Shown: positions 41,840 to 50,453 of the stretch, piece by piece | How the letters are laid out: every line of letters begins with the position of its first letter | Position numbering within the stretch: position 1 is the first letter of the stretch | From: Cyclobacteriaceae bacterium | GTDB lineage: Bacteria > Bacteroidota > Bacteroidia > Cytophagales > Cyclobacteriaceae | Length of the DNA stretch: 64,000 nucleotides | Direction of reading: 5' to 3' | Assembly: GCA_958296015.1 (NCBI GenBank) | Contig: CATQIH010000027.1 | Location: 1 to 64,000 of the forward strand | Position numbers and translations under genes: made by a program | The notes under the pieces: generated by a model | Database searches by the model: none | Told to the model about the DNA's origin: nothing | What the model saw: only the letters and a program-made list of their open reading frames with translations

Positions 41840-42625
41840 ATGATTCATTATAAATCAGCAGAAGAGATTGAACTTGTCAGAGAGAGTGCCCAAATCGTTT
41901 CCAAAACGCTGGGGCTTGTCGCCAAAGAAATTAAACCGGGGGTAACGCCTTTTTACCTGGACAAACTTGCTGAGGAGTTTATCAGAGATCATGGTGCTGA
42001 ACCCGGATTTTTAGGCTTGTATGGCTGTCCGAGTACTTTACTGACCTCTGTCAACGAAGCAGTTGTACACGGTATTCCTACCAATAAGCCATTGCAGGAA
42101 GGAGACATTATCTCTGTAGATTGTGGTGCCAAGAAAAACGGTTACTATGGAGATCACGCCTATACGTTTCAGATCGGAGAAGTGCGCTTTGAAGTGAAAC
42201 AACTACTAAAAGTTACCTTAGAATGTCTGTACATAGGCATCGAAGCGACCAACACCAGCAATCGCCTGGGTGATGTAGGGTATGCTATTCAGCAACATGC
42301 GGAAAGTCATGGCTATGGTGTAGTACGTGAGCTGGTAGGACATGGGTTAGGCAAAGCAATGCATGAATCGCCTGACGTACCCAATTATGGCAAACGGGGC
42401 AAAGGACAGCGCATCAAGAACGGATTAGTCATTGCCATTGAGCCGATGATCAACCTGGGCACCCGAAGGGTAAAGCAACTGAGCGATGGCTGGACTATTG
42501 TGACTGCCGACCGGCTTCCCTCTGCACATTTTGAGCACAATGTAGCCGTAGTTAATGGTAAAGCTGAAATACTTTCCACCTTCGATTTCGTAGAGGAAGT
42601 AACCACCCAGCGATTAGCCGTTTAA
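41840..42625 (+). CDS. map: Type I methionyl aminopeptidase
   Basis: 261 residues. The pita-bread fold with its metal ligands is visible: D in ISVDCGAKKNGYYGDHAYTF (two Asp), H in LVGHGLGKAMHESPDVPNYG, E in IAIEPMINLG and E in the final segment. The ligand set D-D-H-E-E fits MAP type I, which removes initiator Met from nascent proteins. It has its own promoter-like -7 box and is not in the ribosomal-protein cluster where map often lies. Confidence 0.96.
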   Translation: MIHYKSAEEIELVRESAQIVSKTLGLVAKEIKPGVTPFYLDKLAEEFIRDHGAEPGFLGLYGCPSTLLTSVNEAVVHGIPTNKPLQEGDIISVDCGAKKNGYYGDHAYTFQIGEVRFEVKQLLKVTLECLYIGIEATNTSNRLGDVGYAIQQHAESHGYGVVRELVGHGLGKAMHESPDVPNYGKRGKGQRIKNGLVIAIEPMINLGTRRVKQLSDGWTIVTADRLPSAHFEHNVAVVNGKAEILSTFDFVEEVTTQRLAV

Positions 42626-42710
42626 AATTAGAAAATAGGGGTGGTACTTATTGAGACCAGAGTATTAAGTTCGGGTTTCATTGTTCTAAAGCTAAGTTTG
42701 AACACCCAAT

Positions 42711-42782
42711 ACTAGCTTCAGTTTGCAATTCATTACTAGTTTCAGTTTGCAATTCATTACTAGTTTCAGTTTGCAACTGAAG
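42711..42782. repeat. 24-bp tandem repeat, three units
   Basis: Units ACTAGyTTCAGTTTGCAATT start at 42711, 42735 and 42759, each 24 bp. The third is altered at its end. A partial hairpin (GGCTTCGG ... CCGAACC..AAGCC, about 42814-42850) follows. The rest of the 42626-42910 gap shows nothing else. Confidence 0.85.
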
Positions 42783-42910
42783 CATATAAGCATTGCGAAT
42801 TACCATTTTTCAAAGGCTTCGGGCCCGAACTACGCGTTCCGAACCAAAGCCAGGAGTTACCAGTACTAGATTATCGTTGACTTTTGTCTCCTAACTCCCT
42901 TCTTCCAGCT

Positions 42911-43864
42911 TCAATTTCTCACCACATGTTTCATACGACCCGCCAGGGTTCTGAATGCTGCGATCTGGTCTGCCAGCATTTGCAGTTCCTGTACTGTAAT
43001 ATGCTGGTGGGTATCACATTTGGCTGTGCCTACTTCAATGAGAATGCCATCATAGAGGTACTGCTGGTCATCTATTTTCATTTGCATGGCCTCCACGGTT
43101 TTCTCCACGATCTGATCACGCATCTTAGGGCCTAAAGAGTGGCTTGGATCAAAATACAGCTTGATATTCCTGTCCTGGTGACGCATTTTGGTGCGCATGG
43201 CCGTGTAGTGAATGGGCAGGTTGCGGTACTCACCCTTTGCCGGCAAATCACATCCTCTTTGAATCAGTATTGTTTCCGGAGCAATAGAAGCGTAGTCTAC
43301 AAGGCCGTCCCAGACAGTTTCGATACTGGTTTTTCCGGCAAAATCTCTTTTCTCAGCTTTTTTATATTCTTCGCCGAGCCATTTACCGTTTTTCAGCCCA
43401 ACCGTCCATCCGTGCTCCTGGGCAAAACCTGCCATCTGACGAATGTGCCAGCCCAGTTGATCGACCGCTGAGTTCCAAACCAGAAACGGATCGTGAGCAA
43501 AAGATTTTTTGATACAAGCCAATTGGATAGCCGGTAGCATGATTTCCGTAGAAGGCATCAGGCCGGTATCCTTGTATATTTTTTCCCCCATCTGTACGGT
43601 AGGTAGCGGCACCAGATCGTTGGCATTGCCCCCATGACCAAAGATATTGAAGTTTTGCATGATCGCATCAAAGTCATAACCCATAAAGCCTGCCTCCGAA
43701 TTTTTGCTGTCAAAATTTGTACGCGACTTAAGCCCTACAGTTCTGGCACCGGTAATAGCCAACTCACCTTTGCTCTTGATTTCAGCAATATGGTATACTT
43801 CTTCTATATTGAAATCGTCCAGTGAATCAGGGCCTGCAAAAATTTTTACCTCTGAATTTTTCAT
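42911..43864 (-). CDS. DAHP synthase-like / NeuB-superfamily TIM-barrel protein
   Basis: 317 residues from ATG 43864. The start VKIFAGPDSLDDF with AGP-D and ELAITGARTVGLKSRTNFD recall the AGPC and KPRT motifs of type I 3-deoxy-heptulosonate phosphate synthases, and LYFDPSHSLGPKMRDQIVEKTVEAM recalls their D-P-S-H-S-x-G ending. The middle is quite different (FGHGGNANDLVPLPTV), so it is not a standard AroG/AroA. It probably joins phosphoenolpyruvate or another pyruvate unit to an aldehyde. It is divergent from a SAF-domain dehydrogenase, which hints at a shared pathway. Confidence 0.75.
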   Translation of the reverse strand: MKNSEVKIFAGPDSLDDFNIEEVYHIAEIKSKGELAITGARTVGLKSRTNFDSKNSEAGFMGYDFDAIMQNFNIFGHGGNANDLVPLPTVQMGEKIYKDTGLMPSTEIMLPAIQLACIKKSFAHDPFLVWNSAVDQLGWHIRQMAGFAQEHGWTVGLKNGKWLGEEYKKAEKRDFAGKTSIETVWDGLVDYASIAPETILIQRGCDLPAKGEYRNLPIHYTAMRTKMRHQDRNIKLYFDPSHSLGPKMRDQIVEKTVEAMQMKIDDQQYLYDGILIEVGTAKCDTHQHITVQELQMLADQIAAFRTLAGRMKHVVRN

Positions 43865-44270
43865 GTATAATGTAAATAATGGTTTGTTTGTAAGTTTCAA
43901 TGCAATTTACATGGCAAACCTAGCAAATATCGGGTAATAAAGAAATATTTACACGGGCAAATGAAGCCTGCCTCTATGAGTCTTCCAGAAAGCGGCAGCA
44001 GACAAACATCAAATTATAGGTGTGATAGATTACGTATGGTTCTTGTTGTATTACTCGTTCATAGTAGCCCCTACGGCCACAAAATACCATATATTCAGCA
44101 TGATTTGGCGCATCTTCTAAAGTGTTCGCTGGCGGTATATTTTAAGTCTTGGTATTGAAATATTTAAAGCATAGACTTTTTAATATAAAATAATATAATA
44201 AATATTTGAAATAATTACATTATAATCATACCTTGTAAGAAATTTAGCGTTTAACCTTATTTTTTGACAT
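43865..44270. other. Intergenic between divergent genes, no recognised element
   Basis: About 400 bp of A+T-rich DNA between the DAHPS-like and SAF-domain genes. Promoters for both must lie here. I see no clear terminator, RNA gene or palindrome; the frames on both strands are short and unlikely to code. Confidence 0.5.
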
Positions 44271-45590
44271 ATGATCTTAGTTGATAAAGCTTTACAGTTC
44301 AGAGAAGACATCGGCAATCCTATCCGGGTAGGTATTATCGGAGCAGGATATATGGCCATAGGACTTACCAATCAGATATTTCGCTATGTGCCTGGCATGG
44401 AAGTGGTTGTCATTTGCAACCGCACGATAGACAAAGCCATTCATTGTTACCGTCAGGCGGGGGCCGAGCAGGTCAACGTTTGTGAAACTCGGGGCAGCCT
44501 GGAAGATAGTATCGCAGCTCACCAACCTGCTGTCACTACTAACCCAAACCTGGTGTGCGAAGCAGAAGGTGTAGATATTATCGTAGAGGCTACCGGTACT
44601 ATCGAGTATGCTGCCCGAATGACGCTCAATGCTGTAAGACACAAAAAACCGGTGATATTACTCAATGCAGAGTTGGATGCTACCCTGGGTCCGGTGCTAA
44701 AGCACTACGCTGATAAAGAGAATGTCATCCTAAGTGGCAGCGATGGTGACCAGCCTGGTGTCATCATGAACTTGTACCGGTTTGTGAAGAGCAACGGACT
44801 TACTCCGCTGGTTTGCGGGAATATCAAAGGCTTCCTGGACTTTCATAAGAACCCGGATGACATGCGGGAATACGCACGCAAAGCCGGACAGAACGTAAAT
44901 ATGATCACCAATTTTACAGATGGTACCAAAATAGCGTTTGAGCAAGCCTCTGTGGCCAATGCTACCGGTATGAAGGTAGCACAGCGTGGTATGATGGCCC
45001 ATCGCTCTGATAAGCATATTGATGATCTGATTGATATATATGACATAGAACAGCTAAAAGCATTGGGTGGGGTGGTAGACTATGTGGTAGGTCCTCAGCC
45101 AGGGCCGGGTATATACGTATATGCTTATTCTGAAGACCCGGTTACCCAGCATTATCTCGATTACCTGAAACTGGGTAAAGGGCCGCTATATAGTTTTTAT
45201 ACGCCTTACCATTTGTGTTTCTTTGAAGTTCCCAACTCTATTGCACGGGTTTTCCAGTTTAATGATGCCGTGATGGCTCCCAAGGCTGGTCCCGTTGTAG
45301 AAGTGGCTACCACTGCTAAGAAAGATATGAAAGCAGGCGAAAAACTGGATGGCTTCGGCGGGTATACAGCCTATGGCCAGTGTGAGAATACGCCGGTGTT
45401 CAACCAGGAAAGGCTGCTCCCTATCGGGTTATGCGAAGGGCTTGTGCTGAAAAATAATGTCAGAAAAGACCAGGTACTTACCTTTGACGATGTGATTGTA
45501 CCCAAAGACAGCTTCATTTTCAACTTGTATAAAGAGCAGCAGCATATCTTTGCAACTCGTCCTGTGCGGGAAAGTGCAGCCGTACAATAG
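44271..45590 (+). CDS. NAD(P)-dependent oxidoreductase with C-terminal SAF domain (COG4091)
   Basis: 439 residues. The Rossmann domain begins IRVGIIGAGYMAIGLTNQ; the centre (DIIVEATGTIEYAARMTLNAV, LLNAELDATLGPVLKHYADK) and GSDGDQPGVIMNLYRF place it in COG4091, annotated as predicted homoserine dehydrogenase. The C terminus (about 345-425, KKDMKAGEKLDGFGGYTAYG ... VRKDQVLTFDDV) is a SAF domain like that at the end of NeuB-type synthases. Homoserine dehydrogenase activity is doubtful. It faces the DAHPS-like gene, so an unusual carbohydrate or acidic sugar pathway is plausible. Confidence 0.85.
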   Translation: MILVDKALQFREDIGNPIRVGIIGAGYMAIGLTNQIFRYVPGMEVVVICNRTIDKAIHCYRQAGAEQVNVCETRGSLEDSIAAHQPAVTTNPNLVCEAEGVDIIVEATGTIEYAARMTLNAVRHKKPVILLNAELDATLGPVLKHYADKENVILSGSDGDQPGVIMNLYRFVKSNGLTPLVCGNIKGFLDFHKNPDDMREYARKAGQNVNMITNFTDGTKIAFEQASVANATGMKVAQRGMMAHRSDKHIDDLIDIYDIEQLKALGGVVDYVVGPQPGPGIYVYAYSEDPVTQHYLDYLKLGKGPLYSFYTPYHLCFFEVPNSIARVFQFNDAVMAPKAGPVVEVATTAKKDMKAGEKLDGFGGYTAYGQCENTPVFNQERLLPIGLCEGLVLKNNVRKDQVLTFDDVIVPKDSFIFNLYKEQQHIFATRPVRESAAVQ

Positions 45591-45608
45591 TAAACCAGAT
45601 TGTGCTTC

Positions 45609-45639
45609 AAAAAAATCCGGTTATCGCTCGGATTTTTTT
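45609..45639. terminator. Bidirectional rho-independent terminator
   Basis: Perfect 11-bp stem: AAAAAAATCCG (45609-45619) and CGGATTTTTTT (45629-45639) with a nine-base loop. The A-run and T-run give a T-tract on both strands. It ends the SAF-domain gene. Confidence 0.93.
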
Positions 45640-45741
45640 GTAGATATCCAAGCCGATGACACTTCCAGGTAGCGTAAAATGAACTAATTGTACAGCAAGA
45701 TCATTTTTATGTTAAGCAACGAATTTGCTTTGATCTATTGT

Positions 45742-45771
45742 TTTGACTTTAGTTACCTATATCTATATTTG
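45742..45771 (+). promoter_or_regulatory. Bacteroidota-type promoter TTTG-N18-TATATTTG
   Basis: TTTG at 45742-45745, an 18-bp spacer, TATATTTG at 45764-45771, then about 26 bp to the ATG at 45798. It is the clearest promoter match in the window. Confidence 0.7.
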
Positions 45772-45797
45772 CGAACAAAATCAGGGTCTAATAACAC

Positions 45798-46184
45798 ATG
45801 ATGAACCAGGAAGATAAAACAAGATACTCTGAAGAAGAGCTTCAGGAATTTCAGGAAATCATAGATTCCAAATTAAACCAGGCGAAAGAGGAGTTAGCGC
45901 ATATCAAAGCGATTCTTAGTCGCAAGCACGATAGCGGTACAGATAATACTATGGGCAATATCAAACTGCTGGAAGATGGAGCTGATACTTTGGAAAAAGA
46001 AAGCCTGAGCCAACTGGCCGCCCGGCAGCAAAAGTTTATCAGCCAGTTGGAAAGTGCCAAAGCCAGGATCAAAAACGGTACTTATGGCATTTGCGTGGAT
46101 ACCGGCAAGCTGATTGCCAAAGATCGTCTGAAAGCGGTTCCGCATACCCGGCATTCTATTGAAGCAAAACTCAAACAACAGTAG
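45798..46184 (+). CDS. TraR/DksA family transcriptional regulator (zinc-less)
   Basis: 128 residues. A coiled coil (about 12-75) is followed by the zinc-finger-like end NGTYGICVDTGKLIAKDRLKAVPHTRHSIEAK. The fold and the I-x-x-x-R-L-x-A-x-P signature match DksA, but only the first cysteine of CxxC...CxxC remains (CVDT and SIEA). This loss is common in Bacteroidota. The protein should act at the RNA polymerase secondary channel. It has a strong promoter and is followed by scpB after 19 bp. Confidence 0.92.
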   Translation: MMNQEDKTRYSEEELQEFQEIIDSKLNQAKEELAHIKAILSRKHDSGTDNTMGNIKLLEDGADTLEKESLSQLAARQQKFISQLESAKARIKNGTYGICVDTGKLIAKDRLKAVPHTRHSIEAKLKQQ

Positions 46185-46203
46185 CCTAACCTAAACGGAG
46201 CAT

Positions 46204-46785
46204 TTGGAATTTCTGATTCATCATATCGAAGCACTGATCTTCTGTGCTGCACGTCCACTTGTGTTGACAGAAATCAAAAATTGCCTGTCGGAAATGCTGG
46301 ATACCGAAGTTGCGGAAGACGATATTGAACTCGCCATTGAAAGACTGATGCAGCAATACGCGCAGGAGCAGTATTCTTTTCAGATTTATCAGATGGCGCA
46401 TGGCTATCAGTTTCTCACCAAGCCTGATTACCAGAGTAGCGTGAGCATATTGCTCAAGCACCAGTCCAGGAAGCGGCTCTCAACCGCTGCGCTGGAAACG
46501 CTTTCTATCATCGCCTACAAACAGCCGGTCACCAAATCGCTCATCGAGCAGATTCGGGGCGTAGGCTGCGACTATGCCCTGACCAAGTTGCTAGACAAAT
46601 CGCTGATAGAAATTAAAGGCAAAGACGATTCCATCGGTCGACCGCTGTTGTATGGCACTACCCATTTTTTTATGCAATACTTTGGCATCAACAGCCTCAA
46701 AGACCTGCCTACGCCCAAGGATTTCGCGCAGCTCAACAACATGATAGGAGAGGAGCATATTGAAACTGACGACAAAGAGGATTAG
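46204..46785 (+). CDS. scpB: Segregation and condensation protein B
   Basis: 193 residues from a TTG at 46204; no Met gives a better start. The first winged helix (HHIEALIFCAARPLVLTEIKNCL) and the second (LSTAALETLSIIAYKQPVTKSLIEQIRGVGCDYALTKLLDKSLIE) carry the ScpB signature IIAYKQPVTxxxIExIRG. With ScpA and SMC it forms the bacterial condensin. scpA is not in the window. It follows the DksA-like gene, probably co-transcribed. Confidence 0.95.
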   Translation: MEFLIHHIEALIFCAARPLVLTEIKNCLSEMLDTEVAEDDIELAIERLMQQYAQEQYSFQIYQMAHGYQFLTKPDYQSSVSILLKHQSRKRLSTAALETLSIIAYKQPVTKSLIEQIRGVGCDYALTKLLDKSLIEIKGKDDSIGRPLLYGTTHFFMQYFGINSLKDLPTPKDFAQLNNMIGEEHIETDDKED

Positions 46786-46842
46786 TTGTACTCGGTCATC
46801 TTTTGAATCTAGGTGCATTCAGCATACGGATTATCACGAATT

Positions 46843-48033
46843 TCATGCTGCTTTCTGCCTTTTCACCCGTTGTTTTACCACACTGGCCAGCACAGTGGTC
46901 AATATTCCTAATATGGCTACAACTGAAAAAGACCCTCGCAGGCTGGTAGCCTCAGAGATAAAGCCTACCATAGGCGGACCTAACAAAAAGCCGACAAAAC
47001 TGATGGTAGACACGGAAGCAAGTGCCATACTTGGTGGCATTGTCTGTGATTTGCCTGCTGCCCCGTAGATAAGCGGAACGATGGTAGACACTCCCAATCC
47101 TATAATCAGAAAACCAATGGTGGCAGGTACGATCGTTGGAAAAGCAACTGCCAGAAAATAGCCGGTGCTGATGAGCACTCCATTGAGTTGAATGATGCGG
47201 AACGTTCCCAGTTTGGTAGCCAGCAAATCGCCGACAAACCTTCCGCCAGCCATCGTACTCATAAAAACCGTGTATCCCAGCGTAGTAATTGCTGAGGGAG
47301 CCTGCACCACTCTGGCAAAATAAATGCCACTCCAGTCAAACATAGTACCTTCGCAGATCATACCGCAAAAGGCAATGAGGCCCAACAAAAATAAATGTTT
47401 ATCGGGCATCGCAAACAGCGGTTTAGCTTCTTCACTACCTGACGTTTTTACATCTTCGGATAGCAAAAATCGGTAGGCAATGCTCAACAAGAGCAGCGCA
47501 AATATGCAGCTGATGGAAAAATGCTGCCATACAGACAGATGGAGAGCAATGAACATCGTGGCGATACTGGCAGAACAAAAACCTGCCAAACTCCACAATC
47601 CATGAAAAGCAGACATGATAGACCGTTGATACAAAGATTCTACAGCCACAGCCTGCGTATTGACTGATATATTCACCAGGTTGCTTGCCAGCCCAAAAAA
47701 GAACAGGACAACCACCAACTGCCATACCTGTGTTGCAAGACCGATCAATGGTAGTATCAGAGCATATGATATCACAGAAACGATAGCTAACCTGCGGCTG
47801 CCAAAGCGCGATACCATCCAACCTGACAGGGGTAAGCTCACCAGTAGTCCTACAGGCAAAGTAAAAAGTACACTGCCTAATGAACTGTCGTTCAATTGTA
47901 GGTTTTGTTGTACGTTTGGAATGCGGCTCGCCCAAGAGGCAAAAATGAAGCCATGCACAAAAAAGAAAGCACTGACTGCCTTCCGTGTTGCCGATAAAGA
48001 GACAGAGGAGGTATTTTGATTGGTGGTGATCAA
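46843..48033 (-). CDS. MFS transporter (YbjJ-like)
   Basis: 396 residues from a TTG at 48033, with about 12 membrane helices. N-terminal FFFVHGFIFASWASRIPNVQQNLQLNDSSLG and the repeated GxxSDR-type loop GWMVSRFGSRRLAIV are typical of the YbjJ/FucP-like MFS branch. A -7 box TACTTTTG reads on the minus strand at 48046-48039, leaving almost no leader. It is divergent from a TetR gene whose operator-like palindrome lies in between, so it is a probable efflux pump under that repressor. Substrate unknown. Confidence 0.88.
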   Translation of the reverse strand: MITTNQNTSSVSLSATRKAVSAFFFVHGFIFASWASRIPNVQQNLQLNDSSLGSVLFTLPVGLLVSLPLSGWMVSRFGSRRLAIVSVISYALILPLIGLATQVWQLVVVLFFFGLASNLVNISVNTQAVAVESLYQRSIMSAFHGLWSLAGFCSASIATMFIALHLSVWQHFSISCIFALLLLSIAYRFLLSEDVKTSGSEEAKPLFAMPDKHLFLLGLIAFCGMICEGTMFDWSGIYFARVVQAPSAITTLGYTVFMSTMAGGRFVGDLLATKLGTFRIIQLNGVLISTGYFLAVAFPTIVPATIGFLIIGLGVSTIVPLIYGAAGKSQTMPPSMALASVSTISFVGFLLGPPMVGFISEATSLRGSFSVVAILGILTTVLASVVKQRVKRQKAA

Positions 48034-48135
48034 GTTATCAAAAGTAAAAAATGAGGCTGCAATTTATGTTTAAACCGAAGTGGTTTGCAAATTTATTTTA
48101 TGACAACAAAAGGAAACTTCTATAAATATACTCCG

Positions 48136-48166
48136 TTAACACTGTTATAAAATATAACATGGTTAA
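48136..48166. promoter_or_regulatory. Probable TetR operator palindrome
   Basis: TTAACACTGTTATA (48136-48149), spacer AAA, then TATAACATGGTTAA (48153-48166). The arms are reverse complements except for two positions. It ends two bases before the TetR start codon at 48169 and lies in the divergent intergenic region with the MFS gene. Confidence 0.75.
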
Positions 48167-48168
48167 AT

Positions 48169-48771
48169 ATGGGTATTGCAGAGCGAAAACTTCGGCAAAA
48201 AGAGGAAATGCGAACTGCAATTCTGGAAGCAGCCTGGCAACTGGTGCTGGCCGACGGTTGGCAGTCGCTTTCTATCCGCAAAATTGCAGAAGCCATTGAA
48301 TACAGTGTACCGGTAATTTACCATCATTTTGAAAATAAAGACGCAATCCTGCTGGAGTTTACCCGGCAAGGTTTTCAGCAGCTTACTCAGGAGGTGGAAG
48401 AAGCTTGCCAAAAAGAAAGTGATGTTGCAAGTCAGTTGGAAGCTATGGCGCAGGCTTACTGGAACTTTGCTTTTAATCATCAGGAATATTATCAGCTCAT
48501 GTTTGGACTGGGAATACCCACTTGTGAAACCGTCAATCGGGTTGCTGAAATGAAATCCTTCAGCCACATGGTGGTAGAAGTACTCAGGCGTGCCATCGCC
48601 CGGAGCAGCCACCCGGAGGTAGATCCGTGGTTAAAATTTCATACTTACTGGTCTATACTGCATGGGTTGGTATCTATTCAGATGATCAGCAAGCAGGCGA
48701 TTGTTGACCCGAGAAACCAACCGGTGCTTCAAGATGCGGTGTCTGGTTTTGTCAAACTGCTCCAATCATAG
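48169..48771 (+). CDS. TetR/AcrR family transcriptional regulator
   Basis: 200 residues. The N-terminal helix-turn-helix MRTAILEAAWQLVLADGWQSLSIRKIAEAIEYSVPVIYHHFENKDAIL is textbook TetR. The C-terminal ligand domain has the pattern AMAQAYWNFAFNHQEYYQLMFGL, the TetR_C_33 type. A palindrome overlaps its start region, pointing to autorepression and control of the divergent MFS gene. It is followed by a nitroreductase gene after 71 bp that may belong to the same response. Confidence 0.94.
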   Translation: MGIAERKLRQKEEMRTAILEAAWQLVLADGWQSLSIRKIAEAIEYSVPVIYHHFENKDAILLEFTRQGFQQLTQEVEEACQKESDVASQLEAMAQAYWNFAFNHQEYYQLMFGLGIPTCETVNRVAEMKSFSHMVVEVLRRAIARSSHPEVDPWLKFHTYWSILHGLVSIQMISKQAIVDPRNQPVLQDAVSGFVKLLQS

Positions 48772-48842
48772 GCTTTTGCTTTATACTTAACCTTGTTATT
48801 TTTTATCACGTTGTTTTATCAAGTACTTTAACAATAACATTT

Positions 48843-49472
48843 ATGGACTTATTAGCATCATTGAACTGGCGATATGCCACCAAAAAAATGAACGGGCAAA
48901 CTGTGCCACAGGAAAAGGTAGATCGCATTCTGGAAGCCATCCGCCTGTCGGCCTCCTCTTACGGGCTGCATCCATACCAGGTAGTGGTTGTGAGTGATCA
49001 TGAAACCAAAGCCAAAATACATGAATTGGCCTGTCCGCAGCCCCAGGTGCTGGAGGGATCGCACCTTTTGGTATTCGCTCCCTGGACTTCCGTAGGAGAT
49101 GATAAAGTAGACAGTTACGTCAGGCTGATCGCTGAAACAAGGCAGGTACCTGTTGATTCTCTTACAGCATTTGCCGACTCTATGAAGGGAAGTTTTCATA
49201 CAAAATCGCAAGAACAGCAACATCAATGGGCTGCCCGGCAGGCATACATCGGTTTAGGGTTTGGCCTGGTTGCCGCTGCCCTGGAAAAAGTGGACGCCAC
49301 TCCGATGGAAGGTTTTGATGTAAGCAAGATGGATGAGGTGCTGGGCCTGAATGATCAGGACCTTAAGAGCGTCGTCTTGATGGCCTTAGGTTACCGGGAT
49401 GAAGAAAAAGACCAACTGGCACATGCGAAAAAGGTGAGAAGAAGTAGAGAAGACTTCTTTATTGAGATATAA
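48843..49472 (+). CDS. NAD(P)H-dependent nitroreductase family protein
   Basis: 209 residues. The fold signature LNWRYATKKMNGQTVPQEKVDRILEAIRLSASSYGLHPYQVVVV places it in the NfsB/YdgI type of FMN nitroreductases; R, S and N residues of the flavin phosphate site are in RYATKK and SASSYGLHP. Later QWAARQAYIGLGFGLVAAALEKVDATPMEGFD is the FMN-contacting helix. Possible roles are quinone or nitro-compound detoxification, in line with its TetR/MFS neighbours. Single-domain, dimeric in the family. Confidence 0.93.
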   Translation: MDLLASLNWRYATKKMNGQTVPQEKVDRILEAIRLSASSYGLHPYQVVVVSDHETKAKIHELACPQPQVLEGSHLLVFAPWTSVGDDKVDSYVRLIAETRQVPVDSLTAFADSMKGSFHTKSQEQQHQWAARQAYIGLGFGLVAAALEKVDATPMEGFDVSKMDEVLGLNDQDLKSVVLMALGYRDEEKDQLAHAKKVRRSREDFFIEI

Positions 49473-49542
49473 TCCATAAGCTTTTGCCTTTGATATATGC
49501 AATAATGTGAGGGTATAGCTGTTAAATATATAAAAATGTTAT

Positions 49543-49550
49543 TATTTTTG
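49543..49550 (+). promoter_or_regulatory. Candidate -7 box TATTTTTG
   Basis: Fits TAnnTTTG, 26 bp before the ATG at 49577. No clear -33 element. Confidence 0.4.
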
Positions 49551-49576
49551 TAAATAGCACATCAAACTTACACACT

Positions 49577-50416
49577 ATGCCCTTCATATCTTCCCTAATC
49601 AACAAGCCGGTTGGAGTTCATTTTTTACTTCCTGTTTTACTGTTTTGTAGCGTACTGAACGTACGTGCGCAGGACTGGAGTTTTGCCATTGGCCCGGGAA
49701 TTACTGCTTATTCGGGAGACGTGAACAACCAGCAAGTTGGTCCATTGGGCCTGGCACTGAATGGAGAAGCATGGTACAGGCTAACCGATCACTGGCAGAT
49801 AAAATCCGGCCTAAGCTTTTATGGAATCAAAGGAAATGATGCAGACACGCTGCGGATGCGTAGCTTTAAAGCCAATAATTTTGAATTATATACCTCTGGC
49901 ATGTACTACCTCAAAAAAGGTTTTCTAACCCCCTTTGTCTATGCCGGTATTGGAGCTACCACCAACAACCCGATGGGGGCCAGCCGTTATGGCTACTGGG
50001 ACCTGCGTGATACCCAGCCAGAAGGAGAATCCATAGATAAAGTGGTGGGATTTGTGCCTTTTGGCATTGGACTGGAATATGAAATCACGCCTGTGCTTGC
50101 CCTGATCTTCGACCTGTCGCTGCGCTATACCTTCTCTGACCAGTTGGATGCTGTCAGCAAACCGGAGACGAACGTAGAGGAGCTAAGTCCTACAGCCATC
50201 AACTATTACGAAGCCATTTCTGATGGCGTGGCCCGCAGGGTAGACGAGCGGCAGCCGCTGCTGGGTGGCTCACCCAATGCACGTGATATGTATAGTATGT
50301 TTTTTGTTAAGGTCAAATTTACACCTTCTACCGCCTTATTTGGGTGCGTAGAACCCTACAAATACGCTCAGCCCAAAAGGTCAAACAGAAGAAAAAGGAA
50401 CTTCAGCCCACTGTGA
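49577..50416 (+). CDS. Outer-membrane beta-barrel protein (DUF6089-like)
   Basis: 279 residues. Signal peptide cut after NVRAQ (residue 32). The mature protein has paired amphipathic strands (WSFAIGPGITAYSGDVNNQQVGPLGLALNGEAWYRL, WQIKSGLSFYGIKGND, FTPFVYAGIGATTNNP) of the small-barrel type common in Bacteroidota, with the SGDV/AYxG box near the start typical for DUF6089-like proteins. The C-terminal tail (AQPKRSNRRKRNFSPL) is basic and lies beyond the barrel. Function unknown; possibly structural. Confidence 0.82.
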   Translation: MPFISSLINKPVGVHFLLPVLLFCSVLNVRAQDWSFAIGPGITAYSGDVNNQQVGPLGLALNGEAWYRLTDHWQIKSGLSFYGIKGNDADTLRMRSFKANNFELYTSGMYYLKKGFLTPFVYAGIGATTNNPMGASRYGYWDLRDTQPEGESIDKVVGFVPFGIGLEYEITPVLALIFDLSLRYTFSDQLDAVSKPETNVEELSPTAINYYEAISDGVARRVDERQPLLGGSPNARDMYSMFFVKVKFTPSTALFGCVEPYKYAQPKRSNRRKRNFSPL

Positions 50417-50453
50417 GGATAGATTAATTTGAGTATGTGGTTTTGAGGATGAG

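Noticed and set aside
43961-44158. 65-codon plus-strand frame in the DAHPS/SAF intergenic region
   Set aside because: No support from start context, composition or motif; the region must hold two divergent promoters.
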